From: CBDCOD01 sp965219665
GTDB lineage: Bacteria > Pseudomonadota > Gammaproteobacteria > CAKMZV01
Assembly: GCA_965219665.1 (NCBI GenBank)
Contig: CBDCOD010000017.1
Span: 1-64,000, forward strand
Direction: 5' to 3'
DNA length: 64,000 nucleotides
Positions within the stretch are counted from its first letter, which is position 1. Each line of letters opens with the position of its first letter. Below, in pieces: positions 62,001-64,000 of this stretch. The notes under the pieces were generated by a model. The model made no database searches, was not told where the DNA came from, and was given only the letters and a program-made list of their open reading frames with translations. The position numbers were made by a program, and so were the translations under genes.

Positions 62001-64000
62001 GATGGCGATAACGCAACCGTAGCACTACCCGGAGGATCCGCCGTTAGCACCACAGTAAAAATGCTACCAACACCCCCTTCTGTTACAGAGGCAGTAGAGC
62101 GACTAAAACTATAGCCAGGCCTCTCATCATCAATTACCTCAACAATAACATCTGATAAAGTCGTAGCAGCACTGTAACCAGAGTCCCCATTAACAACTGT
62201 CAGCGTCAGCGTCACAAAAACACCTTCATCATTTGCCTGATCATCTATTGCCTCAACTGAGACCGTAATAGACGTGTTCCAAGTCACAGAAGTGAAACTC
62301 AATAATATACTACTCTGACTATTCGTGCTTTGACCACTTAACTCTAACTGCGCAAGCCCTTGAACCTGTGTAGAAGCAACCGATAGCGTAACCGTAGATA
62401 ATGGCTGCGTCTGTGGGCGAATCTCAAAAGTAGCCGACCTACTACTACCTGCCTCTTCTGTGATAATCAGCGATGTTGGAACAACTACAAAGCCTGCAAC
62501 ATCATCATCTGTAACGGTGACCGTCAGTGTAACATTCTCACTTGAACCATAATCACCCCCACTGGCTGCTAAGCTAAAGGTGCTATACTGTGTATTATCA
62601 ACTACCTCATCATCATAGGCAGAGACCGTTACCGTAATAGAAGTACTCCAATTAGAAGTAGTAAAAACTATTCGAGCTGTAGATAAAGAGGACTGTATCG
62701 GAATAACGCCTGATGTAAATGTATGCGCACTACTAACCTCAAGCGTAACATCTCCACCATATGGACGCGTAGCCAAACGAACCTCAGCAGTAGAAACCGA
62801 CCCCCCTTCCGTAACCGTATGCTCCGTAGGCGCAATCTGTACCCCACGTACATCATCATCAATGGTCTCAAACCCACGTGCAGTGGGCGATAGCCCACTA
62901 TATAAAGCATCGGATGAAGCAACCGATAGCGTAACTGTCGCATTGCGGGTATCATCATCAAAATCATCATCTACTACCGTAATCGTAACACTCTGGAGCG
63001 TTTGCCAGCTGTTAACAGTAGCCGTAAAAGTCAATGAATCAACACTTAACGTTGCCTCTGGATCAGAGGATAAACTATCATCACTTAACAATACATTAAC
63101 CGTAACCGTACTGAAGGGGCGCGTTGCTAAGCGAACCGTAAAGGTGGCTTGTGTCGCACTTGACTCATATAGGGTATCTGTACTTAACGCACTAACGACC
63201 AAAGCACTTTCATCATCATCTACTACCAATACCCCATGCGTAGAACTTACGCTATTTGCACCAGCCCAATGAGAAATCGTATTCAAGTCCGCATTAGCAA
63301 CAACTGTAGAGTCCGCCGTAACAACTACTGTCTGTGTGCCATCATCAAAATTATCATCTACCGCCGTAACAACTATTGACTGCAAAGTGTTCCAACTATT
63401 GCTGGGGTATGGTGAAAATACAACACTGGTGGTACTCAATATAATAGAGCCACCAACTGCAATTGAGCCCGTACTAAAACTTAACACCACTGTACTCTCA
63501 GGCTGCGCCGATAGCCGAACTAATAAACTATCTGTCGTATTAGGCTCCGTTACAACTGGACTTCCTGATAACTCAATACCTGCTGTATCATTGTCTACAA
63601 CCGTTACCGTCAGAGTATCCCCTGAAAAATCCGCATTGCTTGCATAAGCACCATTGATGTTGTCCGTAGCAATCAAGAAAACTTGTATACTTTCATCATC
63701 CTCATCAATGTCATCATTCACCGCTGTAACCGTTATCGAAACAGGCGTGCGAGCATTTGCACTGCTGAAAACAATAGTATTCGTACTGAATGTCAATTCA
63801 CGTGTCGATTGACCTGAAAGCGTGGCTGATGGCGATAACGCAACCGTAGCACTACCCGGAGGATCCGCCGTTAGCACCACAGTAAAAATGCTACCAACAC
63901 CCCCTTCTGTTACAGAGGCAGTAGAGCGACTAAAACTATAGCCAGGCCTCTCATCATCAATTACCTCAACAATAACATCTGATAAAGTCGTAGCAGCACT
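28889..64000 (-). CDS. Giant Calx-beta-repeat surface protein, 5' end outside the window
   Basis: At least 11,703 residues in one open frame, with no start within view (the frame is open to the window edge) and over 1.1 MDa. Order from the N-terminal side: eight five-module super-units of Calx-beta-like beta-sandwich modules, about 122 residues each (64.0-49.1 kb, the first six near-identical). A non-repeat segment of about 150 residues follows (about 49.12-48.66 kb). Next come about 55 modules of a second class of about 105 residues (48.66-31.3 kb; N-T-G-x-P-I, DY, IDDxLFExTE). Then thrombospondin-3-like Asp repeats (31.28-30.08 kb), a beta-rich linker, a choice-of-anchor U-like domain and a C-terminal sorting signal. 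Each module ends in an acidic DDD/DND turn expected to bind Ca2+. Lys is rare and Cys almost absent. Role inferred: very long calcium-stiffened adhesin or S-layer-like fibre. Confidence 0.9.
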   Translation of the reverse strand, partial: SAATTLSDVIVEVIDDERPGYSFSRSTASVTEGGVGSIFTVVLTADPPGSATVALSPSATLSGQSTRELTFSTNTIVFSSANARTPVSITVTAVNDDIDEDDESIQVFLIATDNINGAYASNADFSGDTLTVTVVDNDTAGIELSGSPVVTEPNTTDSLLVRLSAQPESTVVLSFSTGSIAVGGSIILSTTSVVFSPYPSNSWNTLQSIVVTAVDDNFDDGTQTVVVTADSTVVANADLNTISHWAGANSVSSTHGVLVVDDDESALVVSALSTDTLYESSATQATFTVRLATRPFSTVTVNVLLSDDSLSSDPEATLSVDSLTFTATVNSWQTLQSVTITVVDDDFDDDTRNATVTLSVASSDALYSGLSPTARGFETIDDDVRGVQIAPTEHTVTEGGSVSTAEVRLATRPYGGDVTLEVSSAHTFTSGVIPIQSSLSTARIVFTTSNWSTSITVTVSAYDDEVVDNTQYSTFSLAASGGDYGSSENVTLTVTVTDDDVAGFVVVPTSLIITEEAGSSRSATFEIRPQTQPLSTVTLSVASTQVQGLAQLELSGQSTNSQSSILLSFTSVTWNTSITVSVEAIDDQANDEGVFVTLTLTVVNGDSGYSAATTLSDVIVEVIDDERPGYSFSRSTASVTEGGVGSIFTVVLTADPPGSATVALSPSATLSGQSTRELTFSTNTIVFSSANARTPVSITVTAVNDDIDEDDESIQVFLIATDSINGAYASNADFSGDTLTVTVVDNDTAGIELSGSPVVTEPNTTDSLLVRLSAQPESTVVLSFSTGSIAVGGSIILSTTSVVFSPYPSNSWNTLQSIVVTAVDDNFDDGTQTVVVTADSTVVANADLNTISHWAGANSVSSTHGVLVVDDDESALVVSALSTDTLYESSATQATFTVRLATRPFSTVTVNVLLSDDSLSSDPEATLSVDSLTFTATVNSWQTLQSVTITVVDDDFDDDTRNATVTLSVASSDALYSGLSPTARGFETIDDDVRGVQIAPTEHTVTEGGSVSTAEVRLATRPYGGDVTLEVSSAHTFTSGVIPIQSSLSTARIVFTTSNWSTSITVTVSAYDDEVVDNTQYSTFSLAASGGDYGSSENVTLTVTVTDDDVAGFVVVPTSLIITEEAGSSRSATFEIRPQTQPLSTVTLSVASTQVQGLAQLELSGQSTNSQSSILLSFTSATWNTPITVSVEAIDDQANDEGVFVTLTLTVVNGDSGYSAATTLSDVIVEVIDDERPGYSFSRSTASVTEGGVGSIFTVVLTADPPGSATVALSPSATLSGQSTRELTFSTNTIVFSSANARTPVSITVTAVNDDIDEDDESIQVFLIATDSINGAYASNADFSGDTLTVTVVDNDTAGIELSGSPVVTEPNTTDSLLVRLSAQPESTVVLSFSTGSIAVGGSIILSTTSVVFSPYPSNSWNTLQSIVVTAVDDNFDDGTQTVVVTADSTVVANADLNTISHWAGANSVSSTHGVLVVDDDESALVVSALSTDTLYESSATQATFTVRLATRPFSTVTVNVLLSDDSLSSDPEATLSVDSLTFTATVNSWQTLQSVTITVVDDDFDDDTRNATVTLSVASSDALYSGLSPTARGFETIDDDVRGVQIAPAEHTVTEGGSVSTAEVRLATRPYGGDVTLEVSSAHTFTSGVIPIQSSLSTARIVFTTSNWSTSITVTVSAYDDEVADNTQYSKFSLAASGGDYGSSENVTLTVTVTDDDVAGFVVVPTSLIITEEAGSSRSATFEIRPQTQPLSTVTLSVASTQVQGLAQVELSGQSTNSQSSILLSFTSVTWNTSITVSVEAIDDQANDDGVFVTLTLTVVNGDSGYSAATTLSDVIVEVIDDERPGYSFSRSTASVTEGGVGSIFTVVLTADPPGSATVALSPSATLSGQSTRELTFSTNTIVFSSANARTPVSITVTAVNDDIDEDDESIQVFLIATDNINGAYASNADFSGDTLTVTVVDNDTAGIELSGSPVVTEPNTTDSLLVRLSAQPESTVVLSFSTGSIAVGGSIILSTTSVVFSPYPSNSWNTLQSIVVTAVDDNFDDGTQTVVVTADSAVVANADLNTISHWAGANSVSSTHGVLVVDDDESALVVSALSTDTLYESSATQATFTVRLATRPFSTVTVNVLLSDDSLSSDPEATLSVDSLTFTATVNSWQTLQSVTITVVDDDFDDDTRNATVTLSVASSDALYSGLSPTARGFETIDDDVRGVQIAPTEHTVTEGGSVSTAEVRLATRPYGGDVTLEVSSAHTFTSGVIPIQSSLSTARIVFTTSNWSTSITVTVSAYDDEVVDNTQYSTFSLAASGGDYGSSENVTLTVTVTDDDVAGFVVVPTSLIIAEEAGSSRSATFEIRPQTQPLSTVTLSVASTQVQGLAQLELSGQSTNSQSSILLSFTSATWNTPITVSVEAIDDQANDDGVFVTLTLTVVNGDSGYSAATTLSDVIVEVIDDERPGYSFSRSTASVTEGGVGSIFTVVLTADPPGSATVALSPSATLSGQSTRELTFSTNTIVFSSANARTPVSITVTAVNDDIDEDDESIQVFLIATDNINGAYASNADFSGDTLTVTVVDNDTAGIELSGSPVVTEPNTTDSLLVRLSAQPESTVVLSFSTGSIAVGGSIILSTTSVVFSPYPSNSWNTLQSIVVTAVDDNFDDGTQTVVVTADSAVVANADLNTISHWAGANSVSSTHGVLVVDDDESALVVSALSTDTLYESSATQATFTVRLATRPFSTVTVNVLLSDDSLSSDPEATLSVDSLTFTATVNSWQTLQSVTITVVDDDFDDDTRNATVTLSVASSDALYSGLSPTARGFETIDDDVRGVQIAPTEHTVTEGGSVSTAEVRLATRPYGGDVTLEVSSAHTFTSGVIPIQSSLSTARIVFTTSNWSTSITVTVSAYDDEVVDNTQYSTFSLAASGGDYGSSENVTLTVTVTDDDVAGFVVVPTSLIIAEEAGSSRSATFEIRPQTQPLSTVTLSVASTQVQGLAQLELSGQSTNSQSSILLSFTSATWNTPITVSVEAIDDQANDDGVFVTLTLTVVNGDSGYSAATTLSDVIVEVIDDERPGYSFSRSTASVTEGGVGSIFTVVLTADPPGSATVALSPSATLSGQSTRELTFSTNTIVFSSANARTPVSITVTAVNDDIDEDDESIQVFLIATDNINGAYASNADFSGDTLTVTVVDNDTAGIELSGSPVVTEPNTTDSLLVRLSAQPESTVVLSFSTGSIAVGGSIILSTTSVVFSPYPSNSWNTLQSIVVTAVDDNFDDGTQTVVVTADSAVVANADLNTISHWAGANSVSSTHGVLVVDDDESALVVSALSTDTLYESSATQATFTVRLATRPFSTVTVNVLLSDDSLSSDPEATLSVDSLTFTATANSWQTLQSVTITVVDDDFDDDTRNATVTLSVASSDALYSGLSPTARGFETIDDDVRGVQIAPTEHTVTEGGSVSTAEVRLATRPYGGDVTLEVSSAHTFTSGVIPIQSSLSTARIVFTTSNWSTSITVTVSAYDDEVVDNTQYSTFSLAASGGDYGSSENVTLTVTVTDDDVAGFVVVPTSLIITEEAGSSRSATFEIRPQTQPLSTVTLSVASTQVQGLAQLELSGQSTNSQSSILLSFTSATWNTPITVSVEAIDDQANDDGVFVTLTLTVVNGDSGYSAATTLSDVIVEVIDDESPGYSLSRSTASVTEGGSGSTFTVVLTAEPVSGMTVFLSPTSTLSGQSTRELTFSTNTIRFSDSSAFNPVTVTITAFDDFIDEDDETVDVYFIASATAAGYVDDPQFLSSTLTVTIIDNDTAGIVLSGNPVVTEPNTTDSLFVRLATQPESTVTVYFSTGTVLPATFTGSIVLSTTSVVFSPYPSNSWNTLQSIVITAVDDDFDDGTQTVVVAAASTIEDSTIDAFWSGINTRSSTHLIEIVDDDESAFSLSTTNLGMIYETALAGPTTATFDLSLSVKTSSAITIDFLSIHSAPSTELKVIASITVPAFTPRFTSQAVTVTAYHDFEDDDTQTVIIEAIAADASVFGVREILVDVIDVDERSITVSPSSLTVSEDGLEGGRPTTDSFTVVLTSKPFDTDNLLSPSTVTLSVSLEHSFIGPDNNSSQQAKTNTGQLVFTRSNWNIPQQVVVQAIDNFIEEGTQRTTVTWTAGGGADYSASNTASVVVTILDEDEAGVTVVPTTLTVTEDITNPREAFALRVDTQPASTITLLVASTDNTKASDVATIFGVLQVGVRSTETGAVPFNTFSTQVVLTFTPQNYRATQTVTVQAVDDSLNDQDQVTTLQISVSSAPVSGYHAALDIDSVVVTALDDELAGFEFSSSSVTISEAGSSQTVAVRLRSQPQTTLTLTAFYTTNGLTNSEMVFSSSSIEFARVAWDVWTTFTVVAQQDDIDEDDEIVFGSFSAASLDTNYLNSPDFLGATLTVTIIDDDTAGITFTSTAFAVGETLAAGSANMIALGMRLNAQPESTVTLSISTFGVTVSSGFDNDHIGGLLSISTRVLVFEAYPSTSWLTTQVITINAIDDYYDDETQQLSIQALSSVDAQADVNTEAHWSGLQTQQATAVVSILDDDQAGILVSAIVNPTLQVREDGETTDSFHMRLQAQPFEPVDILLDTTVHYNAFSNGKTLEVRLIVSSITFNTAASGSGAWSDTRTITVQAVDDDVDDGSQTFTVLLVSTGTAPQYSGSNIRTAQFTGTSIDDDTAHLIMLTESTPLRVLDSVFDSNNGPSTATQTRTFDVFDVRLGTEPVSTVTVSVRSSSAALGVIGVGSNAGLISQDIVFTPINWQTTVTATLQGVADIPPITDPTQTFTVRSHIATTTDLVYSDPQRVVAQTLDAENVNDDAPGFDITPTLLEVDERTAPQSTYVISIRTVPSNSNVQLTLRITTTSNDFYPGLEVSSNGKTFSTGSLTLDFATGVLSSHTVVVRVVDDFALVGSTRAFSLRHSSVGGGGLYTLSEANLTDVIVQASDDEQVDGVLVNVRRLQHADEGNGTPLPAIVETFLESKITAGERVINQTGSSILFESNVTLSGNVELGGDPLTGSADLDLDLNESADIQHSILNSASATTQSWQVIDDPAFEGWPNEEFFSVGAVYIGSTLNITSSRTDIVEVRDDENDDNLRLHATQQSPGREVAAGDPQEPVLFEVEMALPNYTHSTIAVNITLGDPADSASLGLDYANPIGAQFLVSVGRSTAQYAVEVLDDIEFESTETFTLAITDPDNNAAVFNSVGADQQATGEIADNDNVLAELRQVSAGIEGTSSVSLVVELSNINSSEFPLSFVAELLPISAGSGNATNGTDFQGSNEIVVSIATGNISTVLEYAVLDDQFLEGTEQFNLQIRLSTETANRFPRSQVDALTDTVTASIIDDEIIAGVSLNINPAAGREQQPTSVPIRVVYALVNNANEPVYNGSGSTLGLVIAYRGQADAGIDYSTVAVSIPSVSAESLTGSQFSGLYPVANDNLFEHSEQVIIEVQQVTHVLPSILEAFGIGGVLTAERGTTETIIIDSLNAVGAVQLVLASSLGDPIVNVNEGNAQSIVVSLTLEHIDEGLVANSGHENIVVPLTVRGTAKRSISSTNTAGFDYVLADTVFTLAPGQTTALISVSIIDDVLAEGSVIPETIEISVSTGTYGGVLSPALTTGNASALTINIQDNDSDLALSLRNSGNALIPEGSSASLVVELDREAISSTINVTLEYPTGQSGGSAVPGVDFSTAQTTAVFAPSQQQVSIELATIEDAILENTETMVVRILSATVEGVIVNIVTDVNTFSESFEILDNEFGNVEFMVTSVAGQERDTGLPQAILLEGVLQRAVSATITQSVTLGLNAELAIAVVVSSQSLATEDVDFDASTLTFIIADGSSSAQLSIPVFEDSLFENTESIIFGLGDVVNVLTNDDLGAALSGFSGQAEILDDDNMAGSVTATISMTQLGFESSDVARHSSLQFKITLSKANNTHQPITITLADLSTTSAQAEALHGADYTQPISVVILDGTASVYFDVAIIDDSLFESTETVVIAASSASDPAVNVLQSETVGLIGDDEFYEGLIVGIVAPLTLNETEATTQLSFNLSAANHTHAPIEISLAFSGTADAADYVTTYAVSIAEGDSSGSLFVRVIDDRLFESTEVLKVAIGSVNFETIRPTTITGSSLGESSATIHIVDDEYQRGAIVSIANVSAAYFAENQGTATFNIVLQSTHNGLVQPTTNHLGTAIPIVLRNATGTATYGSDALLQGLPNRVNTVYIEPGESSVRLTVTLLDDLLLEASTETFALAIETTGSFSEALQVPTALTFFDIIDNEFGRTTATLFAVDGLESGSIVFSVQLNHFNGFTVPIDVELALTEGTASNPEDYTDSALTVSIEPNSNTGIAFLTVVSDQILEQDETLMGEQQYDLTQNANAPITFDNSTVVARILDEQRATGVSIQLEQITTGVESSNPQAIVARVFLADGVINGTESSITVSLEVDPSSSTLVIAGINADFDISSNTAIIPPGLGYATLEWPVHNDNAIEGMEFAAIKLRNPSDAALILPNAATPLFIEDDESTFQAVRAALSVPINAREGGRALRARVSLSNPVGVESGISFAIIRMGGQASFSDFVISDTVQVATLTIAHGMTLGDVDISVVDDALLEGNEQVLLSAQPIDTEFSDTFIFDENVSQGTIIDDESERGAVASIIEINSAVYVEGSPADLLLTVGLLVSSDTGVALIANDTSQAISITLDSTGTAIGGVVRGGQNDYQNNLVSVINFGQSTAIITVPVYDDVYSEVTETITFTPQSSSPFVRAGISTSVLLVDDDVSLVSIQLISAPVEGISTGQVQVALSFAINEAVTVELFALAGSADLAADLITTDFSATIPAGSTSALIDIVMVDDDLLEGVERLNLQLRTDSINIDEQVLRVNPSTLTVDLLDNEQIAVSVAQTQQGLEGSSPIEFTISLPSTNNTGEALIFELSYPQSVALPQIDFIVVTSTISIESGARQATIRLPVIDDLINEIDEPVRMQISYVGSQPVLLQQPVVSGTILDNDTGPNTLYIITESNASEEGQRRGELRIVSADAVATDIVLNLSYRGLAVTGLDYTIDQQTVFLAQGSTETFFYITPIDDTIYEGIETVVVEFVSPPFTAHVATASVFIADNEFNSAVLSVPNGFEGADLPISISLDVTNNTPAPIEYEVRLIEPSQGAVAARNASALTVAAASLSDFAQSTALLTIPIGATTGSVDIAILADQFIEETELIGISALAVLHSDLSVETTDTLIFNTFIQEAVATLELITTGSESPAQDLVFQVNLNTTNQLSQDIVVDVEIIDALTSAQASDYGTFPTEIIIGVGQKSAQIAIPIVDDTGFELLESLGLRLTAVSNPSIRLDNSAVVGYIEDDEILNIQARSVSIGIEGGMPWTLEISNALGFANQTGAPLVFPIESFGQAQAGIDYTTHTLVIENGAVGASTDILVIDDALFEGDESVQIVLSTSAIPAAVLSRLTFSQREILENLRDNDNPTSAQIVITQNGSENGQPIEGFVQIALDNNTPAAIWFDLLITGSEADIDQGNTFRVYIDVGERHGTFSLGVIDDLGFESTETLNIAITGSSIPSITDFSEATALITDNDAVMLSLSTIVHAEEASQRSAQLELDLGTVNLTSSRIDFTVTVNTDDVPAGITASMEDFVTTTIIIPIGVGERFGVALITPVQDALWELDEQGVARLQSSNLPLLSSAISTAPTAAIFIEDDEIATVTLTVGATTEGEEIDIVATLSQHNASSRDLGFYAVGLGGTATPGEDYGISTLNLTIFSGGDRAFSSIGSIQDLLFESTETLQIALAHDLPESVLSRLIFVSTSVTAFLLDDDNSTASITLEGGLEGTDNLSATVQLTRRNNTGSPIHVTVAFYDSIIHATVPAQRNVDFDASTRIITIPVGASSAQIQIAIFDDTNLEHNEEVAVRIEAVSDSLVTGVDSTSTAILTDDEVLDSSVQITGESALEGAPSVQFVIALNGVNTLGSSINVTISVSTINDTAERGSDYILSSTQVIVPIIDGQSTASLDITIIDDSLFELDEQISARIIGTDLFGLAGVNNHATVVIEDDDTATITLSVVQNGRENNGTPVNIRLAAALDIPNRTGNTLEFPLQVQGGSASGGVEQVQGVDFLQSSLTLSIADGARTGETIIEVYDDILFETTETIVFNLLSLPYERIESQISQITAQIADDADAENVATNLVVRNGSEGTLGVETQGGTVPIEISITLSRTNNTGRPIILRWGALGITALPNQDFSYSTDPADRQLLIASGESAVTVTVPVIQDQLLELANESLSIMIETTETALTLINPMVSAMIADNEPRNIRVETLTHAAEGLSTAQVRVSLIDEAGNALENGSDSALTFDIDFILGSNVTISDFVPGFSVSNRQFIIADGGTSSILVIPAVRDSALEGIETVEIQLNDRVIEDIGSFTGRPSTTQVMIADTSTPGLRIVALADGAEKLPQEISAPARFKVEVFDVADPSALLVNESGFAIAIPVHLGNQGTAIADDIIFEGNVVILEGVSSVTAQINIVDDTLLESTETLVIQISTPTNVPFFVQTALEDSTIGVSIKDNEEAVLAFSVLNAAVEGRMQLNVEARLEHNGLPIVNQTGNAIEFGNIGYEFLAASRATPADIIVSAAGGQIDTGESAAVFTVAVIDDDLWEGDEQFGVAIGRVDHPQVSLARSTITALIEDDEDFASARSASLRFVADGVSNQEDESLTFLVTVDRVNNTDRPVEIPFSVSGDVSGADFVGFSLSGGPTRTVTTLADLSGSIIVRQGTDTGSLVIGGFNDGIVEGFEELTVILASTASSHASVQIAQTTLSILISDRDSENIIGSITAQSGEEGGSLLVTALLSTASLSNSTFTYSIQGLGTGAQFAEVADFSGISTASLNSRTIIVPAGQTAVTDVLPVRSDDLYESTETLSIRLESILPVSIAQPLNTPNIELTITDHTLATATISLSGNANEGTGEGTTLTLVLSRPNMTGQPILVSIESFGRADFADFETNAALSDSAGLLTILPNQSTSILGFVVEDDALFENDEVLRVRLTGAFNNVDLSDAARLSNIHLSDPAEIVVIDDDNTNIGLALGSNQPTIRENVAGALRVTAQLSRVNATPDTLTFSITFSGTAIANTDYIAPPTIVHIAPGSDRAQIEVMAIDDSDFEGEETIHLAIASILSSAHTTAVNLDTLFSTPSIEITLLDDELVGIVLSVTAGAEPQAIPPILGEPLEITAQLFLIENGVISTTIASNITQAPVELYVSLSGDVSAEDFHGLGHVNGILSTTLTLNVGDSRGTALVFVADDDLFEDDERVRIGLYGSNNEQVETTLAAQQQTVIFDGDNTTGTVNVTLSAAQAGIEGDTPAAITISLDTTNNTGTALDILIGLSGEVEPLFDFRSPANTNVVTVSINDGGRESILEITLFDDLLFESTESLTITAVASNHPALNVGDSTQAAIIDNESVTATIAFAVTPLSEPAGTLVLNAELTLPNNSPNPIELYLSTTGTADSGTDYVLDTTITIPIGLRRGSAVLSVLDDRLLEATETVRVHLSGASNDRVHLSTVSAMTEITDNDITYIDLVQISTGSEAANRAVMAELFLRDSSGSLVVNNTRRVLSFPFALSGAAIENVDYQVAQQTVLIQPGESSTSIQFDVIDDGLFELTERFDVTLAEPEEPLVILDESTFSLFIEDNDTVTLSITHVDSGEEGDLIGMLIELSLPNNTGVPLFIQIATPSSNLANSASRVAGGIGDPVDYAFVADAVIAIDSTYTTITYATHDDRVLEFSESVALALTDIYDSTLVNVSVETTHVTIFDNESTTVQVLTPQQPREQAETPAILRLQLQEEVDMLGVGLSLSFNLAFSDVSTSGIQRAYLDSSQTTNTDIITVSNLTIREGLNAAQASFAVIDDDLFENDEPFDVTITASDTRTTLSESVVRYRIVDNDNRNIIVQVLATDLILAEQSSTNIPTATQILIAIGSTNNTGSTLHTMVAFPSGEAVRGDDYNMANMVSIAHGSTSAIFPLTVLNDFLIEATETFVVMADVSANPELRTGISESQVLLSIIDDEVDAVSIISTPQFTLAEGETQNVIIYLENNNGEMLANGRAQPIIIEALFSGVAETNDYTITPSDNLISIPTGSSSGVFTIGAVDDERLENSESLSAAFRSDLIDQLSNVVSFTITDNDNTGVSAEINFSDIREDNIIPNVYRLSIGRINETHSTLLYSVRLVNDSARIGSDIVSPATFTIAIAPNRQSAQFSLLAQNDSLLESTETFGIEINGIGASIGISADDLPLTTSTHIIDDEFRDAAVSLRFIENEGTEGEHASVRVALAGNVVNEWKPLTFVVAVTTINATADELDITSRTTVVLSTGSNEVLTDIMLIDDLRFETTETAILQVSNPTGDLRAVSLGNTAIIDILDNDLGPHTYRLGVDDAVAENVGSITAVLSLDTVNHTSIPLYFPFILGGDATLGEDYTLSSQTFVIDPLQSSAAIVLYVSTDTLFEDEENIIIQFTAPTFPHFTTPAQSAYAVTIHDENNQNIAVNFAATTHTILESDEELEIVVSLASTNLTGTDISLFLGVSGSATLASEDVSLSALNIIIPHGARSSSILLRALDDAALELSEETTIGLIGSDNAAISLGSGITIDVLDAEQSKTLSLRYLITDGQESLTIQNLVAEPAQVFTNTRHGNIRVTLTDQSGEAIINATGSTLSIGVQNVSSSIAIEGVDFVLGNTSSGAASYDILDGRSTASLAIEILDDTLLEGRETVVVGLTTISMIPQPSEFDSIIDDINLTSSATVIIIDNEALAHIPVTVAIVQHGVEPGFEEQLQGVPLQAEVSIPFLNFTQNAIDFTIITTGTATAGADYTTVHSATIEQGSSSALISFDVLGDSNDESTESVVISAVGDSVLSLLASNAATGIISDHNGDTDDDGLSDGFELFLGINPRNPDTDGDGLSDGAEWNIFASTSRAITLTALPTDPDTDNDGINDGAEDFDSDGLTNLEEVQIGTDPYRADTDGDGLTDGEEFYLTNTSATLSDTNNNGLSDADEDADGDSLSNILELREFNTAPNNRDTDLDSVFDHVEDSDGDGLQNRFEERGAGNVADSNNDGIPDGAFDSDGDGLPDGLEYILSNGINDADSPYLNGAGDSNANGITNAIEGYLASIGITGVSAISDADADGYPDVFEVANNLNPHEADIETDINGNRIPDTIETLIGCADANPAIPSDNISCSSNSGLTAETDTDGDGLPDIIEVRQGYSRTNANSPISNGAADSDTDGLSNAVEFYLQGLGVVNAQFNSDLDGDGVGDGQEILDGTNPQIHNQPVVWLELFQEGNGNGKVRAIRAGGGTVTITARLGGWQSAQTFLDWSIGTTEIVSRITGSALCLSHHESHGGLLSSGHGSCQRIIFNPGNLAEGVYEVTVSVHRRSAQGITAASRGSLVLTVLPNQIEVSQLIDSEQDGLPDEIQESTSIRRIIWTESASYRLSESQNVARSGYFARSMALSTGLVLTEESIESLNGLGRGTGYVADPVFEYRTGLIDMEMAGLRHVGSIALATIRLPSQLPNGSLVLRTYLLGIGWRDFDTSQGDATSSAPLLANGSCPEADSGLYSSGLTSGNRCILVRITDGGINDSDAYNAGSYDRAKGLNGNVLSLVGVANTDVFIVLDSRSSEESGGCALILDSDYDPSLLLLCLLALLKILLSRRRYHLSTVKMSRKTQI
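29050..29480 (-). other. Choice-of-anchor U-like domain in the giant protein
   Basis: About 140 residues before the sorting signal. VGSIALATIRLPSQLPNGSL, WRDFDTSQGDATSSAPLL, GSCPEADSGLYSSGLTSGN and RCILVRITDGGINDSDA follow the order of the choice-of-anchor U domain, which is found just upstream of several kinds of C-terminal anchors. It contains the protein's few paired Cys. Confidence 0.65.
30080..31285 (-). other. Thrombospondin type 3-like Asp-rich repeats in the giant protein
   Basis: About 400 residues with more than ten DxDxDGLxDGxE units (for example PDTDGDGLSDGAEW, RADTDGDGLTDGEEF), each a calcium-binding loop. The array separates the Calx-beta fibre from the anchor region. The lipoprotein at 9773-11107 carries related loops. 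Confidence 0.85.
48660..49120 (-). other. Non-repeat segment separating two module classes
   Basis: About 150 residues (from about RRLQHADEGNGTPLP to about RLHATQQSPGREVAAGD) without the Calx-beta pattern. It contains a Leu/Asp alternating stretch (ADLDLDLNESADIQH). It lies exactly between the 122-residue class and the 105-residue class of modules, so may be a hinge or fusion scar. Confidence 0.6.
49110..52985 (-). repeat. Two diverged copies of the five-module super-unit
   Basis: Copies of about 633 residues (52,985-51,085) and 658 residues (51,085-49,110). Both keep the five-module order of the near-identical units. Matching landmarks are IDEDDE in module 1, the SWNTLQ/SWLTTQ and FWSG/HWSG sites in module 2, and the SNWN/INWQ site in module 4. 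They look like older products of the same amplification. Confidence 0.7.
52990..63952 (-). repeat. Six near-identical 1827-bp tandem repeats within the giant gene
   Basis: Period 1827 bp (609 codons). Homologous points recur at 63,880, 62,053, 60,226, 58,399, 56,572 and 54,745. Copies differ by only a handful of residues; copies four and five (58,399 to 54,746) show no residue differences. A further copy begins at the window edge (63,953-64,000 matches). In-frame, so copy number changes keep the reading frame. Confidence 0.95.

Noticed and set aside
29913..63647. Many plus-strand open frames of 60-200 codons opposite the giant gene, repeating every 1827 bp in the array
   Set aside because: They repeat only because the coding repeats do. 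Their Ser/Thr/Val-rich translations are reverse-complement echoes of the GAT- and ACN-rich codons.
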